Notes under the pieces: model-generated
The model's input: the letters and a program-made list of their open reading frames with translations, nothing else
Told to the model about the DNA's origin: nothing
The model's database searches: none
Shown here: piece by piece, positions 16,628-24,989 of the stretch
Layout of the letters: the number at the start of each line of letters is the position of its first letter
Position numbering within the stretch: position 1 is the first letter of the stretch
From: Numidum massiliense
GTDB taxonomy: Bacteria; Bacillota; Bacilli; Thermoactinomycetales; Novibacillaceae
NCBI RefSeq assembly: GCF_001375555.1
Contig: NZ_CTDZ01000009.1
Location: 3,527,758 to 3,591,757, forward strand
Direction: 5' to 3'
Length of the DNA stretch: 64,000 nt
Translations under genes and position numbers: made by a program

Positions 16628-17923
16628 ATGAAGTATAAGATGAAACAGAAGAAAAATCAACGCATTTTACGCATGACCGAAAAAACCTTAATCGTTGGGG
16701 CAGACATTGCCAAGCAGACACACGTCGCTCGTGCGATCGACTTTCGGGGGATCGAACTCGGAAAAGACTGCGTGTTCGAGAATACGCACCAAGGGCTAAC
16801 CAAACTGGTGAAGTGGATGAAGGACTTAAAACAGGTTCACAACAAAACAGATGTGCTGTTTGGCGTTGAACCAACTGGACACTATTGGTTTCCTTTAGCG
16901 GCATTTTTAAAAGAAGAAGGCATCAAAGTCGTTGTGGTTAACCCACATCATGTCAACCGAAGTAAAGAGTTGGAAGACAACTCACCGACGAAAAACGACT
17001 ACAAAGATGCCAAAGTGATCGCGGATCTTATCCGCAACGGTCACTACGCTGAACCGAAGTTCCCGACACAGGTTTATGCCGATTTACGGATCATCATGAA
17101 CCTGCGAGAAAAAGTAATGGTGAACTTTAATCAAGCAAAACTGCGTATTCAGAACTGGCTAGACCGCTTCTTCCCTGAGTACCATCAAGTGTTTAAAGAC
17201 TGGGAAGGCAAAGCATCGCTAATGACCTTGCGTGAATTTCCAATGCCCAATGAGATTGTCGCTTTAGGCGCCGAAGCCATTCTCAAGCATTGGAAATCGG
17301 AAGTGAAGCGGGCTGTCGGGATAAAGCGCGCCGAGAAGTTGGTGAAAGTAGCGACAACTTCTATCGGGCTTACAGAAGGCATGTATGCCGCGAAGATTGA
17401 ATGTTCGATGCTGCTAGATCAGTACACCTTGTTAGCTGACCAACTAGAAGAGATCATGCGGCAAGTGGAGCAACTGCTTGAGAAAATCCCCGGTACCGAA
17501 GCAATGATGACCATTCCCGGTGTGGGCATTGTCACACTCGCTGGTTTTCTAGCAGAAGTGGGTGATTTAAATGACTACGACCACGGGCAACAAATCATCC
17601 GCTTGGCGGGGTTGAATCTCAAAGAGAATAGCTCAGGCAAGAAGAAGGGGAAAGCGAGTATTAGTAAACGAGGACGTGCAAGGTTACGTGCCCTGCTATT
17701 CCGATGTGTCCTCCCGATGGTCGCTAAAAATGCCGAGTTTAAAGCGATGCATCGTTACTACACGACACGTCGTCACAATCCCCTGAAAAAGAAGCAATCG
17801 CTTATTGCCCTATGCTGCAAACTGATCAAAGTTCTGCATACGCTCGGTACGAGGCAGATTGCGTATGATGCGAAGGATGTTCTGGGTCCAGTGCGCCAGC
17901 AACAGTTACAGATGGCTGCTTAA
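16628..17923 (+). CDS. IS110-family DEDD transposase
   Basis: A 431-residue recombinase. The N-terminal RuvC-like DEDD domain shows VGADIAKQTH (Asp), FGVEPTGHYW (Glu) and DYKDAKVIADL (Asp). The C-terminal transposase_20 domain shows IPGVGIVTLAGFLAEVGD and GKASISKRGRARLRALLF with the conserved Ser. Both are complete, so the enzyme may be active. ATG 16628 follows AAAAGGAGA; an in-frame ATG further upstream has no ribosome binding site. IS110 enzymes are known to work with a structured non-coding RNA from the element flank that pairs with target and donor DNA. Confidence 0.93.
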   Translation: MKYKMKQKKNQRILRMTEKTLIVGADIAKQTHVARAIDFRGIELGKDCVFENTHQGLTKLVKWMKDLKQVHNKTDVLFGVEPTGHYWFPLAAFLKEEGIKVVVVNPHHVNRSKELEDNSPTKNDYKDAKVIADLIRNGHYAEPKFPTQVYADLRIIMNLREKVMVNFNQAKLRIQNWLDRFFPEYHQVFKDWEGKASLMTLREFPMPNEIVALGAEAILKHWKSEVKRAVGIKRAEKLVKVATTSIGLTEGMYAAKIECSMLLDQYTLLADQLEEIMRQVEQLLEKIPGTEAMMTIPGVGIVTLAGFLAEVGDLNDYDHGQQIIRLAGLNLKENSSGKKKGKASISKRGRARLRALLFRCVLPMVAKNAEFKAMHRYYTTRRHNPLKKKQSLIALCCKLIKVLHTLGTRQIAYDAKDVLGPVRQQQLQMAA

Positions 17924-18170
17924 AACGAATTAGCCAATCGTCGTGTGACCTTAAGTTTTTCCGTAGGGAAGGCAAAGACAACTGAAGCACGGAGTAGCCG
18001 CAGTACAATTTCCATAAGGGCAACGACCCAGTAAGGGAGCAAGAAGCGGCCTCCACCCCTTGAGAGGTAGAACGAAGGAATGTAAGGGCAATAGACCCCG
18101 TGTGACATGGGAGGGTAAACCGCAAGGGTGAAAGTGGAGATCCAGGGTGCGATCATCGCATAATGACTGG
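17924..18170 (+). ncRNA. Candidate IS110 bridge/seek RNA region
   Basis: About 250 nt with no gene follow the transposase stop. The stretch is purine-rich and full of short complementary segments: GCCGC near 17992 with GCGGC at 18046, a CCCGTG/CATGGG hairpin near 18096-18111, and a TGCGAT-C-ATCGCA palindrome at 18148-18160. A 15-nt motif (TAAGGGCAACGACCC at 18015) recurs in near-identical form at 18083, and its start recurs at 18032. Two similarly built loops are what a guide RNA with target and donor loops would show. No promoter or exact ends can be named. The role is inferred from the family. Confidence 0.5.
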
Positions 18171-18339
18171 GGGAATATGGAATTTAGTGTTATTTCTCTG
18201 TTCCCGCACCAAACCCCGATCCCATAAAAACACAGTTATGCACTTATTATCCATCACACTCAAATGTCAAGGGCTGAAATACGGTGAATGAGTGAGGAAA
18301 CACGAGATAAAACTAATTTATAGTGGGAGGAAGTGTCTG
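18171..18339 (+). other. Gap between the IS110 3' region and the peroxiredoxin gene
   Basis: CGCACC at 18205-18210 can pair with GGTGCG at 18146-18151, so the element may extend to about 18210. A TATAGT box near 18320 could be the peroxiredoxin -10, but no good -35 is seen. Nothing else is recognisable. Confidence 0.4.
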
Positions 18340-18810
18340 ATGAGCGTGACCGTTGGTCAACAAGCTCCCGACTTTACGTTGAAAGCTACGGGGGACAAAG
18401 AAACAATTAGTCTGGCCGATTACCGAGGGAAAAACGTCGTCGTGCTGTTCTATCCGTTTGCGTTTAGTCCGGTGTGTACCGATGAGTTGTGCGGTTTAAG
18501 TGACGGTTTATCCGACTACAGTCAATTAGGCGTGGACATCGTTGCGATCAGCGTCGACAGTCCCTTTGCGAACGCAGCGTTTGCAGCCGAGCAAAATATC
18601 CAGTTGCCGCTGTTGAGTGATTTTAATAAAGAGGTGTCGGCTGCATACGGCGTGTTGTACAACTTAGGCGACTTCCAAGGGGTCTCCAAACGGTCTGCCT
18701 TCGTCGTCGATAAAAACGGTGACGTACAGTATGCGTGGTCGTCGGACGATCCGAAGCAGCTGCCCGATTTTGCCGCGATTAAACGCACGTTGGAGCAGTT
18801 GAACGGCTAG
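18340..18810 (+). CDS. Peroxiredoxin (AhpC/TSA, AhpE-like)
   Basis: A 156-residue thiol peroxidase. The thioredoxin-fold start VTVGQQAPDFTLKATG and the active site PFAFSPVCTDELCGLSD are clear; the first Cys (about residue 47) is the peroxidatic one and a second Cys lies five residues later. The C-terminal half contains SKRSAFVVDKNGDVQY. It reduces H2O2 or organic peroxides in the cytoplasm. ATG 18340 has GGGAGG upstream; an in-frame start 16 codons earlier lacks a ribosome binding site. A stand-alone terminator follows at 18911. Confidence 0.88.
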   Translation: MSVTVGQQAPDFTLKATGDKETISLADYRGKNVVVLFYPFAFSPVCTDELCGLSDGLSDYSQLGVDIVAISVDSPFANAAFAAEQNIQLPLLSDFNKEVSAAYGVLYNLGDFQGVSKRSAFVVDKNGDVQYAWSSDDPKQLPDFAAIKRTLEQLNG

Positions 18811-18856
18811 AGCTACTGGTACCGTCTAAAGCTGTCTCTGAACGGCTAAAGCTACT
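18800..18856 (+). repeat. Imperfect 18-bp direct repeat at the end of the peroxiredoxin gene
   Basis: TGAACGGCTAGAGCTACT (18800-18817) recurs at 18839-18856 with one change, a 39-bp period. It looks like a small duplication covering the last codons and stop. Confidence 0.6.
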
Positions 18857-18910
18857 AATATCGTTTAATGCTACCGATCATACAACTGTTATGAATGATT
18901 CAAGCTACAT

Positions 18911-18938
18911 AAGCGTCCTTGTGCGAGGATGCTTTTTT
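18911..18938 (+). terminator. Terminator after the peroxiredoxin gene
   Basis: AAGCGTCC (18911-18918) pairs with GGATGCTT (18927-18934), one wobble, followed by TTTT. Confidence 0.75.
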
Positions 18939-19056
18939 GTATGCGTATAGCACGTGTCTTTTTGTAGTATGCACCTCGTGCGCATGCCTTTTTGCTAATT
19001 GGGTATAATATCCAAAATGCGTGCGGTACTCCGGTTGAAAAAGGTAGGTGGTGTGG

Positions 19057-20460
19057 ATGGGAAATTTTTTAGCGGCAATGGCAGCGTCTTTTGTTGCTGT
19101 GGCACTTTTCTTTACTATTGTTTATATGTTGCATCGCAAACTGGTGAAGGCGTTCGTGCAGCGCTTTTTAACGCGACTGTTAACGGATGAATATGTGGAA
19201 AACATTTGGGAGATTGTATCGGCGCTGAGGCGCTCAGGGGCGCAAAATGTGTTTGAGAACAGTTTGCGGGCCGAATTCGGAACCGTCATTAAGCGTCCGC
19301 TAGGCAGTCCGCGGGCGTTTTTACACTTTGACGGACTGATGTTCAATCCAGCGCAAATTTACCGTTTAACCGTTTCGGAAGATGCCGATGTCGATACGCG
19401 CGTCATTATCGGTCCACGAGCCAAAAAGCCGTTAACGTTGCAAACTCCGCTCATCGTCGCTGCATTCGGTTACGGGGTCGGTGTGAGTGAGAAGGTGAAA
19501 CTAGCCTTAGCGAGGGGCGCGCGGCAAGTGGGTACGGCGTCGAATACGGGCGAGGGGCCTTTTTTGCAATCAGAGCGAGATGCTGCGGATTTTCTAATCG
19601 TCCAGTATCATCGCGGCGCATGGCTGAAAGAGGATCGTTATTTGACGCAAGCTGACGCGATCGAAATTCATTTCGGTCAAGGGGCGACAGCGGGCCTAGA
19701 AAGTGTCACGCCGCCGGAGTTACTGACGCCAGAAGCCCAGCAAATGATGGGACTCAAGGCAGAGGAGTCTGCGGTCATTCGCGCCAATTTCCCAAATATC
19801 AAGGATAGTAAAGATTTACGGCACGTCGTCCACGAGCTGAAGGAGATGACGGGTGGGGTGCCGATCGGAGTGAAGATGCTTCCGACGCACGATTTAGAAC
19901 GAGATTTACAACTGGCGGTCGAAGCGGGTGTCGATTTTGTGACACTCGACGGCGCGCAAGCGGCGACGAAAGGGTCGCCGATCATTATTGAGGACAATTT
20001 TGGGTTACCGACTGTTTACGCTCTTTGTCGCGCGGCACGCTTCTTAAAGGAGAAAAAGTTGCAGTCGCGCGTGTCTCTACTCGTCTCCGGTGGGTTGTCT
20101 GAACCGGGACACTATTTGAAGGCGCTCGCCCTCGGTGCCGACGCGGTCTACATCGGCTCCGCACTGCTGTTTGCGATGACACACGTACAAGTAACGAAAT
20201 CGGTGCCGTGGGAAAACCCACTCGAACTCGTGCTCGACGACGGCAATCAGGCAGAAGCCTTCGATGCGGATGAGGCCGAGCGGTGTGTCGTCAACTTTTT
20301 TACGTCTTCTGTCGAAGAAATGAAACTCGGCGTCCGGGCGCTCGGGAAGCGAGCGATTAGCGAGGTGAACCGCTCCGATTTGTGCGCCTTGGACAGTTGG
20401 ACGGCGGACGTGACTGGAGTCGGGTTGTGTTATGGGGCAGGTGTGGGACGTCGCACGTAA
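19057..20460 (+). CDS. FMN-binding glutamate-synthase-like protein (YerD-like)
   Basis: A 467-residue protein with one N-terminal membrane helix (about residues 3-24) and a GltB-like TIM barrel. Visible barrel motifs include IVAAFGYGVGVSEKVKLALA, GTASNTGEGPFL, DFVTLDGAQAATKGSP and GADAVYIGSALLFAMTH, the FMN-binding end. The amidotransferase and Fe-S cysteine signature of true glutamate synthase are absent, as in YerD. The substrate is not known. GTG-GTG-TGG-ATG precedes the body; I chose ATG 19057 behind AGGTGG, but GTG 19051 is possible. It stands alone. Confidence 0.8.
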   Translation: MGNFLAAMAASFVAVALFFTIVYMLHRKLVKAFVQRFLTRLLTDEYVENIWEIVSALRRSGAQNVFENSLRAEFGTVIKRPLGSPRAFLHFDGLMFNPAQIYRLTVSEDADVDTRVIIGPRAKKPLTLQTPLIVAAFGYGVGVSEKVKLALARGARQVGTASNTGEGPFLQSERDAADFLIVQYHRGAWLKEDRYLTQADAIEIHFGQGATAGLESVTPPELLTPEAQQMMGLKAEESAVIRANFPNIKDSKDLRHVVHELKEMTGGVPIGVKMLPTHDLERDLQLAVEAGVDFVTLDGAQAATKGSPIIIEDNFGLPTVYALCRAARFLKEKKLQSRVSLLVSGGLSEPGHYLKALALGADAVYIGSALLFAMTHVQVTKSVPWENPLELVLDDGNQAEAFDADEAERCVVNFFTSSVEEMKLGVRALGKRAISEVNRSDLCALDSWTADVTGVGLCYGAGVGRRT

Positions 20461-20580
20461 AAAAATATACGTTGGGCTTTAAACCTTTTTTCTTTCCGAT
20501 CCGTTATATAAGTACTTACAGCAGGAAGTGATCGCGATCTACCGCTGTGAGTAATAACGAGAGGGAAGTAGGCATTCGCA

Positions 20581-21453
20581 ATGATCGAAATGAAACGTGT
20601 CAGTAAGCGCTACGGAAAAACGTACGCACTAAAAAATATCGATTTATCGATCGGCAAAGGGTTGTTCGGTTTACTCGGCCCGAACGGCGCCGGCAAGACG
20701 ACGTTAATGCGCATCCTCGTCACTTTGCTCAAACCGACGGAAGGAGAGGTGACCGTCAACGGTCTCTCCCTCACGAAAAAACCTGATGCCGTACGGGAGC
20801 AAATTGGCTATTTACCGCAGACATTTCACTTATACCCGCATTTGACCGGGCGCGAGTTTCTCGACTATGTCGCCGTCATGAAAGGGATAAACGCGAAACG
20901 GGAACGGACGAAAGTGATCGATGAGCTGTTGGAGCAGGTAAACTTGACCGACAAGTCTAGACGCAAAATTAAGACGTACTCCGGCGGGATGCGGCAGCGG
21001 CTCGGCATTGCGCAAGCGCTGTTAGGGGACCCACACGTGCTCGTCGTCGACGAGCCGACGGCGGGTTTGGACCCGGAAGAGCGTGTGCGCTTCCGCAACC
21101 TCCTGTCGCAAATTAGCGTCAACCGCGTCGTCATTTTGTCGACACACATCGTCGCCGACATCGAAAGCAGCTGTAACCGCCTTGCCGTCATGGATCGCGG
21201 CCGCGTGGTCACGACCGGGACGCTAGCTGACTTGCGGCATGAAGCCGAAGGAATCGTTTGGGAGATTACCGCGAGCGATGAAGAATACGCTGCGCTCGAG
21301 TCACATGTGAAAATTGTGTCCACGCGCCGCACGGACACGGGGATACAATTGAAAGTGATCGCCCGCGATAACCCCCTCGGACGGGGGACGCCGCTTAAAC
21401 CGACGCTCGAAGACGGGTATATGGCGCTGTTAGGTGGGACGTCTCATGCTTAA
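20581..21453 (+). CDS. ABC transporter ATP-binding protein
   Basis: A 290-residue nucleotide-binding subunit. Walker A GPNGAGKT (about residue 34), Q-loop GYLPQTFH, signature YSGGMRQRLGIAQ, Walker B VLVVDEP and the H-loop STHIV are all intact, so it should hydrolyse ATP. The C-terminal 70 residues form a variable domain as in ABC-2 type exporters. It overlaps the next gene by 8 bp and heads a run of five co-directional genes with two permeases, an ECF sigma factor and a membrane protein. An export or sensing function is likely; the cargo is unknown. Confidence 0.9.
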   Translation: MIEMKRVSKRYGKTYALKNIDLSIGKGLFGLLGPNGAGKTTLMRILVTLLKPTEGEVTVNGLSLTKKPDAVREQIGYLPQTFHLYPHLTGREFLDYVAVMKGINAKRERTKVIDELLEQVNLTDKSRRKIKTYSGGMRQRLGIAQALLGDPHVLVVDEPTAGLDPEERVRFRNLLSQISVNRVVILSTHIVADIESSCNRLAVMDRGRVVTTGTLADLRHEAEGIVWEITASDEEYAALESHVKIVSTRRTDTGIQLKVIARDNPLGRGTPLKPTLEDGYMALLGGTSHA

Positions 21454-23653
21454 GTGGTTTAGGCAGTTTCGGATGGAGTGGCGGCACATTGGGCGCAACT
21501 GGTTTTTTCTGTTGGCTGTACCTGGCTTTGTCGCATCGTGCATCTACTATTTACAGCCGAACGTCTCCATCACGGAAACGAGCAATTATTATACACATCT
21601 GTACGGATTTTCCTATCTAGGACAAACGATGACCGTCGGTGTGGCCATCATGCTCGGCATGTTGGCGATCCGTCGCGACACGCGGCAGCGGACGGCGGAG
21701 GTGCTCGAATCGTGGCCGCTCGGCAACGGTACGTGGTTGACGGCGAAGTATGTCGCCTGCTATACGTACTTGTCGCTGTTCACGCTGGCATTCGCCGTCA
21801 TCGGGGTCACCGTGTACGCGCAGCACGGTATGTCCGCGGCCAAAACGTGGCAAGACATCTCGTTTTTGGTCGGGCAGTACGCGATGTCCTACGCGGTCAG
21901 TCTCGCCTTAGGGATGGCGCTGGCGACGTGGATTCGCCACCGCATCGTCTATTTGATCGGCTTTTGTGCGTGGATGTTCGGCACCTTTTTTATGGAAATG
22001 TATATGATCGACCGCTACGACTGGCAGTTTTTGCGCACGTTCCACCTTAATCAGCTGTTACGCGGCACGGACTGGGCGCACGACGTGTGGGGAGCGGCCC
22101 TCGCTTCCGATGAGTTGCTCCGTTCGCGTCTATTCGTCGCCTTATTCACCCTCACGCTTCTCGCGGCGATCGTCATCACGCGCTACGTGCGGCGACCGGG
22201 ACGGGCAGCGCGATTGTGGCAAGTGGGCGGTGTTGTCGTCTGCTGTGCAATGCTCGCAGCCGGTACGTGGTATCAACTGTTGTGGAGTGAGCGGGCGGAA
22301 ACGAAAGACCTCGTCTACCGATTATGGGTGGAGAGAGGAGAAGAAGAAGACAGTGTGTGGGAAAACACCGACAAGACAGCTGCACGCGTCACATCGTACG
22401 CGATCGATGTGATGAAAACGGGACAACGCGGCCTGACAGTCGGCGCGCAGTTCGACCTCGACTTGCAAGGCCTCGGACAAAAGGCAAAAGAGGTACCGTT
22501 TACGTTAGAACCGCTGTTTCAGCTCGAATCGGTGGCAGTTGACGGGAAGAAGGTTAAGTTCCACCGTTCGAAAAACTTATTGACAATCCCACGCGACCAG
22601 TTTCCAGAGGGAGCGCAAAAAGTAACCGTGAATGTGCGATACTCTGGCGACGTGTTCGTCATGTCGCGAGACAAGACTGTGGCCTTCGTCCACGATAAGC
22701 AACTGTTATTACTGGGTTCTTATTTAGATTGGTACCCGTTGCCATATAACGATCAATTTGAGAACAGCATAGCGGGCATGGCAGAAAAGCAGAAAGACCG
22801 TGTGCCATTTAAGGTCACCGTGGGTGGGTTTCCGGGACGTGTGTACAGTTCACTCGCCAAAGCCGAGGGCCGCATTGGGAGACAGACGTTTAGCGGCGAC
22901 GCGTGGAATAGACTGTCGTTAGTCGCTGGCGATGTGACGGACATCGCCTATAAAGGGTTACACGTTATTGCGTCGCCGTGGCACGTAGAGGAAGGGAAGA
23001 AAATGTTGCGCTACCTCGCCGACGATGCCTACCCATACTACGATGCGTGGTTAGGAAATCGTTATAAAGACAGGCGGCCAACGACATTTTTCTATTTGCC
23101 GCTCGAACGGGCTTACTTTTCGTTAAGCTGGCTAAAGGAAAATAAGGTGGCCTTCATCCATACATGGCCGAATCGTTCCCTCGAAATTTATGCTGAAATG
23201 GCTGAGAAGCCACATCGACGGGACGAATACTTGGCGAACGTGCGCGAGCAGCTATACGACCACTTGTTTAAAAACAATGAAATTTATGTCGATGACGAAA
23301 ATAAAGATAAGAACGATGTCACCGAATCGGTGCGCGGCGCTTATGTGTACATGTATTTACGGGAAAAAAAGGGCTGGACACACGATGAAGTGACGGAGTT
23401 ATTCATCAATACTTACGCGGGGGAGGGCGACGGCGAGGTCGACGACCAAAAAACGGCGAAGCTGCCGCGCTCAAAAGTGTTTGCGATGCTCGGTCGGGCG
23501 TTTGACGACGGTAAGAGCGCTCAAGTAAAAAAACTGCTGCGTGCCTACTACCCGCAATGTGCCGCGTACGGTTACGACGATTCAAAAGTCGGCTACGGAC
23601 CACGCATTATGTGGGACGAGTGGCAGGCGAAGTGGAAGGAGTTTGGATTATAA
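21446..23653 (+). CDS. ABC-2-type permease fused to an M1-aminopeptidase-like extracytoplasmic region
   Basis: A 735-residue protein. The first ~285 residues hold about seven hydrophobic segments of ABC-2 permease type. The remaining ~450 residues form a soluble region with beta-rich and then helical character. Stretches such as YLDWYPLPYN and VTVGGFPGRVYSS recall the N-terminal domain of M1 aminopeptidases, but neither HExxH nor GAMEN is present, so no zinc peptidase activity is expected. ATG 21446 follows AGGTGGG and overlaps the ATPase gene by 8 bp. Permease/M1-like fusions occur in other phyla. Its job here is unknown; substrate capture or envelope sensing is a guess. Confidence 0.75.
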   Translation: MLKWFRQFRMEWRHIGRNWFFLLAVPGFVASCIYYLQPNVSITETSNYYTHLYGFSYLGQTMTVGVAIMLGMLAIRRDTRQRTAEVLESWPLGNGTWLTAKYVACYTYLSLFTLAFAVIGVTVYAQHGMSAAKTWQDISFLVGQYAMSYAVSLALGMALATWIRHRIVYLIGFCAWMFGTFFMEMYMIDRYDWQFLRTFHLNQLLRGTDWAHDVWGAALASDELLRSRLFVALFTLTLLAAIVITRYVRRPGRAARLWQVGGVVVCCAMLAAGTWYQLLWSERAETKDLVYRLWVERGEEEDSVWENTDKTAARVTSYAIDVMKTGQRGLTVGAQFDLDLQGLGQKAKEVPFTLEPLFQLESVAVDGKKVKFHRSKNLLTIPRDQFPEGAQKVTVNVRYSGDVFVMSRDKTVAFVHDKQLLLLGSYLDWYPLPYNDQFENSIAGMAEKQKDRVPFKVTVGGFPGRVYSSLAKAEGRIGRQTFSGDAWNRLSLVAGDVTDIAYKGLHVIASPWHVEEGKKMLRYLADDAYPYYDAWLGNRYKDRRPTTFFYLPLERAYFSLSWLKENKVAFIHTWPNRSLEIYAEMAEKPHRRDEYLANVREQLYDHLFKNNEIYVDDENKDKNDVTESVRGAYVYMYLREKKGWTHDEVTELFINTYAGEGDGEVDDQKTAKLPRSKVFAMLGRAFDDGKSAQVKKLLRAYYPQCAAYGYDDSKVGYGPRIMWDEWQAKWKEFGL

Positions 23654-24343
23654 GTGAGTAAGTGGCAAAAGGAATTCGCAAACGTCTTAAGCTGGCCCGG
23701 CATGTTGATCGCCGCCTACCTCCTGTTACTCCTTTGGACGATCCTCACGTCAGACAAAACGCGCAGTCTCGTCAACTACAGCGAACTAGCGATGATGCCA
23801 GTGGCGGTGATGGTGACGTTCTTGGCGTTTCAGCGGGAAATTGGCAGTGGCTTTATGGAAATACTCGCGACATACCCGTTGTCGCTGCCACGCTTGCTTC
23901 TGCACAAATGGCTACTGAGCATACTGACCTTCACCGCTTGCCACGCGGTGGTAGTCGGCGTATACTACTGGCAGTTTCAGCAGCTCAAGATGGATATCTA
24001 TCCGTGGCAGGGTGGGGAGTCTGTTTGGCGGACGGTCAGTTGGTGGGAAGTGTACGTGCAAGCACTGCCAGGCTTCTTGTTTATGTCGGCGCTCGCCGTG
24101 TTCGGCTTTATGGTGACGCGGCAAGTGTACGGCGGCTTGATTCTCCCATTCGCCTACTGGCTGCTGGAAATGTTGATGGGAGGACTGTGGCTGCCGCTGC
24201 ATACGATGTTTTTGCAGGAAACGGATATGTTCGTCGTTAACCGTCTATCGCATATTGTGGCGGTTGTCGTGCTCATCGGGTCGTCACTTGTTCTGTTCAA
24301 TCGGCGAACGCGCTGGATTGCTGCTGAGAGTGACGTGGCGTAG
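23654..24343 (+). CDS. ABC-2-type permease subunit
   Basis: A 229-residue membrane protein with six predicted helices (starting about residues 16, 45, 83, 133, 157 and 193). The GTG start follows the stop of the preceding gene with no gap, indicating translational coupling. It has no signature beyond the permease pattern FQREIGSGFMEILATYPLSL, typical of the first cytoplasmic loop in ABC-2 exporters. It most likely pairs with the fused permease and the ATPase to form one transporter. Confidence 0.75.
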   Translation: MSKWQKEFANVLSWPGMLIAAYLLLLLWTILTSDKTRSLVNYSELAMMPVAVMVTFLAFQREIGSGFMEILATYPLSLPRLLLHKWLLSILTFTACHAVVVGVYYWQFQQLKMDIYPWQGGESVWRTVSWWEVYVQALPGFLFMSALAVFGFMVTRQVYGGLILPFAYWLLEMLMGGLWLPLHTMFLQETDMFVVNRLSHIVAVVVLIGSSLVLFNRRTRWIAAESDVA

Positions 24344-24389
24344 CAGCTTGAACGAAGGTAACAATTAGCAAAGAAAGGGGGAGTTGACC

Positions 24390-24989
24390 GTGCTCGCAGA
24401 TCGCACGCTAGCAGAACAAGTCGCCCGCGGCGACCAGGCGGCGCTGGAAACACTCGTCTACCGTTATCACGCGCCGCTACACGGATATTTAGAACGTATG
24501 CTGCGCGACCGACAAAAAGCAGAGGACGTCACACAAGAGGTGTTCGTGCGCTTTATTCGACAAGCGAGGGAGCGCCAAGTGCCGACGCAAGTAAAAGCGT
24601 GGCTGTACCGCGTCGCGACGAACTTGTGCCGCGACTACTGGCGCAGTGCCAGTTACCGCTCCGAATGTTTCGTACAGGAGCAACTGCCGCCGCAAGTGGA
24701 CGAACGCTCCTCCGTCGTAGACATTTTTGAACGGCAAGAGCTGCGGCAAGAAGTGTTGACCGCGCTTAACATATTGTCCGACACGCAGCGGACGATCGTC
24801 ATTTTACGTTTTTACCAGGATATGAAGTTACAAGAAATCGCCGATGCGTTGCAAATACCACTCGGATCGGTGAAATCGAGTTTGTACCACGCGATGCGGT
24901 ATTTAAAAAAGGAGCTACTAAAAGAGCGCAAGGCCGATACCGTAGACGAAGCCAATATGTCACTCAGTGAAAGGAGGAAATCGCGGTGA
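24390..24989 (+). CDS. ECF-type RNA polymerase sigma factor
   Basis: A 199-residue extracytoplasmic-function sigma factor. Region 2 shows LVYRYHAPLHGYLERMLRDRQKAEDVTQEVF and WLYRVATNLCRDYWR; region 4 shows LSDTQRTIVILRFYQDMKLQEIADAL and GSVKSSLYHAMRYLKKEL. Both are complete. The N-terminal TTG at 24384 is too close to AAAGGGGGAG, so GTG 24390 (6-nt spacing) is preferred. The gene follows the two permease genes by 46 bp and overlaps the next gene by 4 bp (GTGA). That partner would normally be an anti-sigma factor. Confidence 0.9.
   Translation: MLADRTLAEQVARGDQAALETLVYRYHAPLHGYLERMLRDRQKAEDVTQEVFVRFIRQARERQVPTQVKAWLYRVATNLCRDYWRSASYRSECFVQEQLPPQVDERSSVVDIFERQELRQEVLTALNILSDTQRTIVILRFYQDMKLQEIADALQIPLGSVKSSLYHAMRYLKKELLKERKADTVDEANMSLSERRKSR

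Larger units (their letters stand above)
16530..18240 (+). mobile_element. IS110-family insertion sequence (limits approximate)
   Basis: The element holds one DEDD transposase gene, a short structured 5' flank (hairpins at about 16532-16557 and 16571-16619) and a long structured non-coding 3' flank. IS110 elements usually lack terminal inverted repeats and target duplications, and I found no clear ends. The boundaries given are estimates: after the terminator of the SufR-like gene and before the promoter region of the peroxiredoxin. The short 5' and long 3' flank is the IS1111-like layout. Comparison with an uninterrupted relative would fix the ends. Confidence 0.75.
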
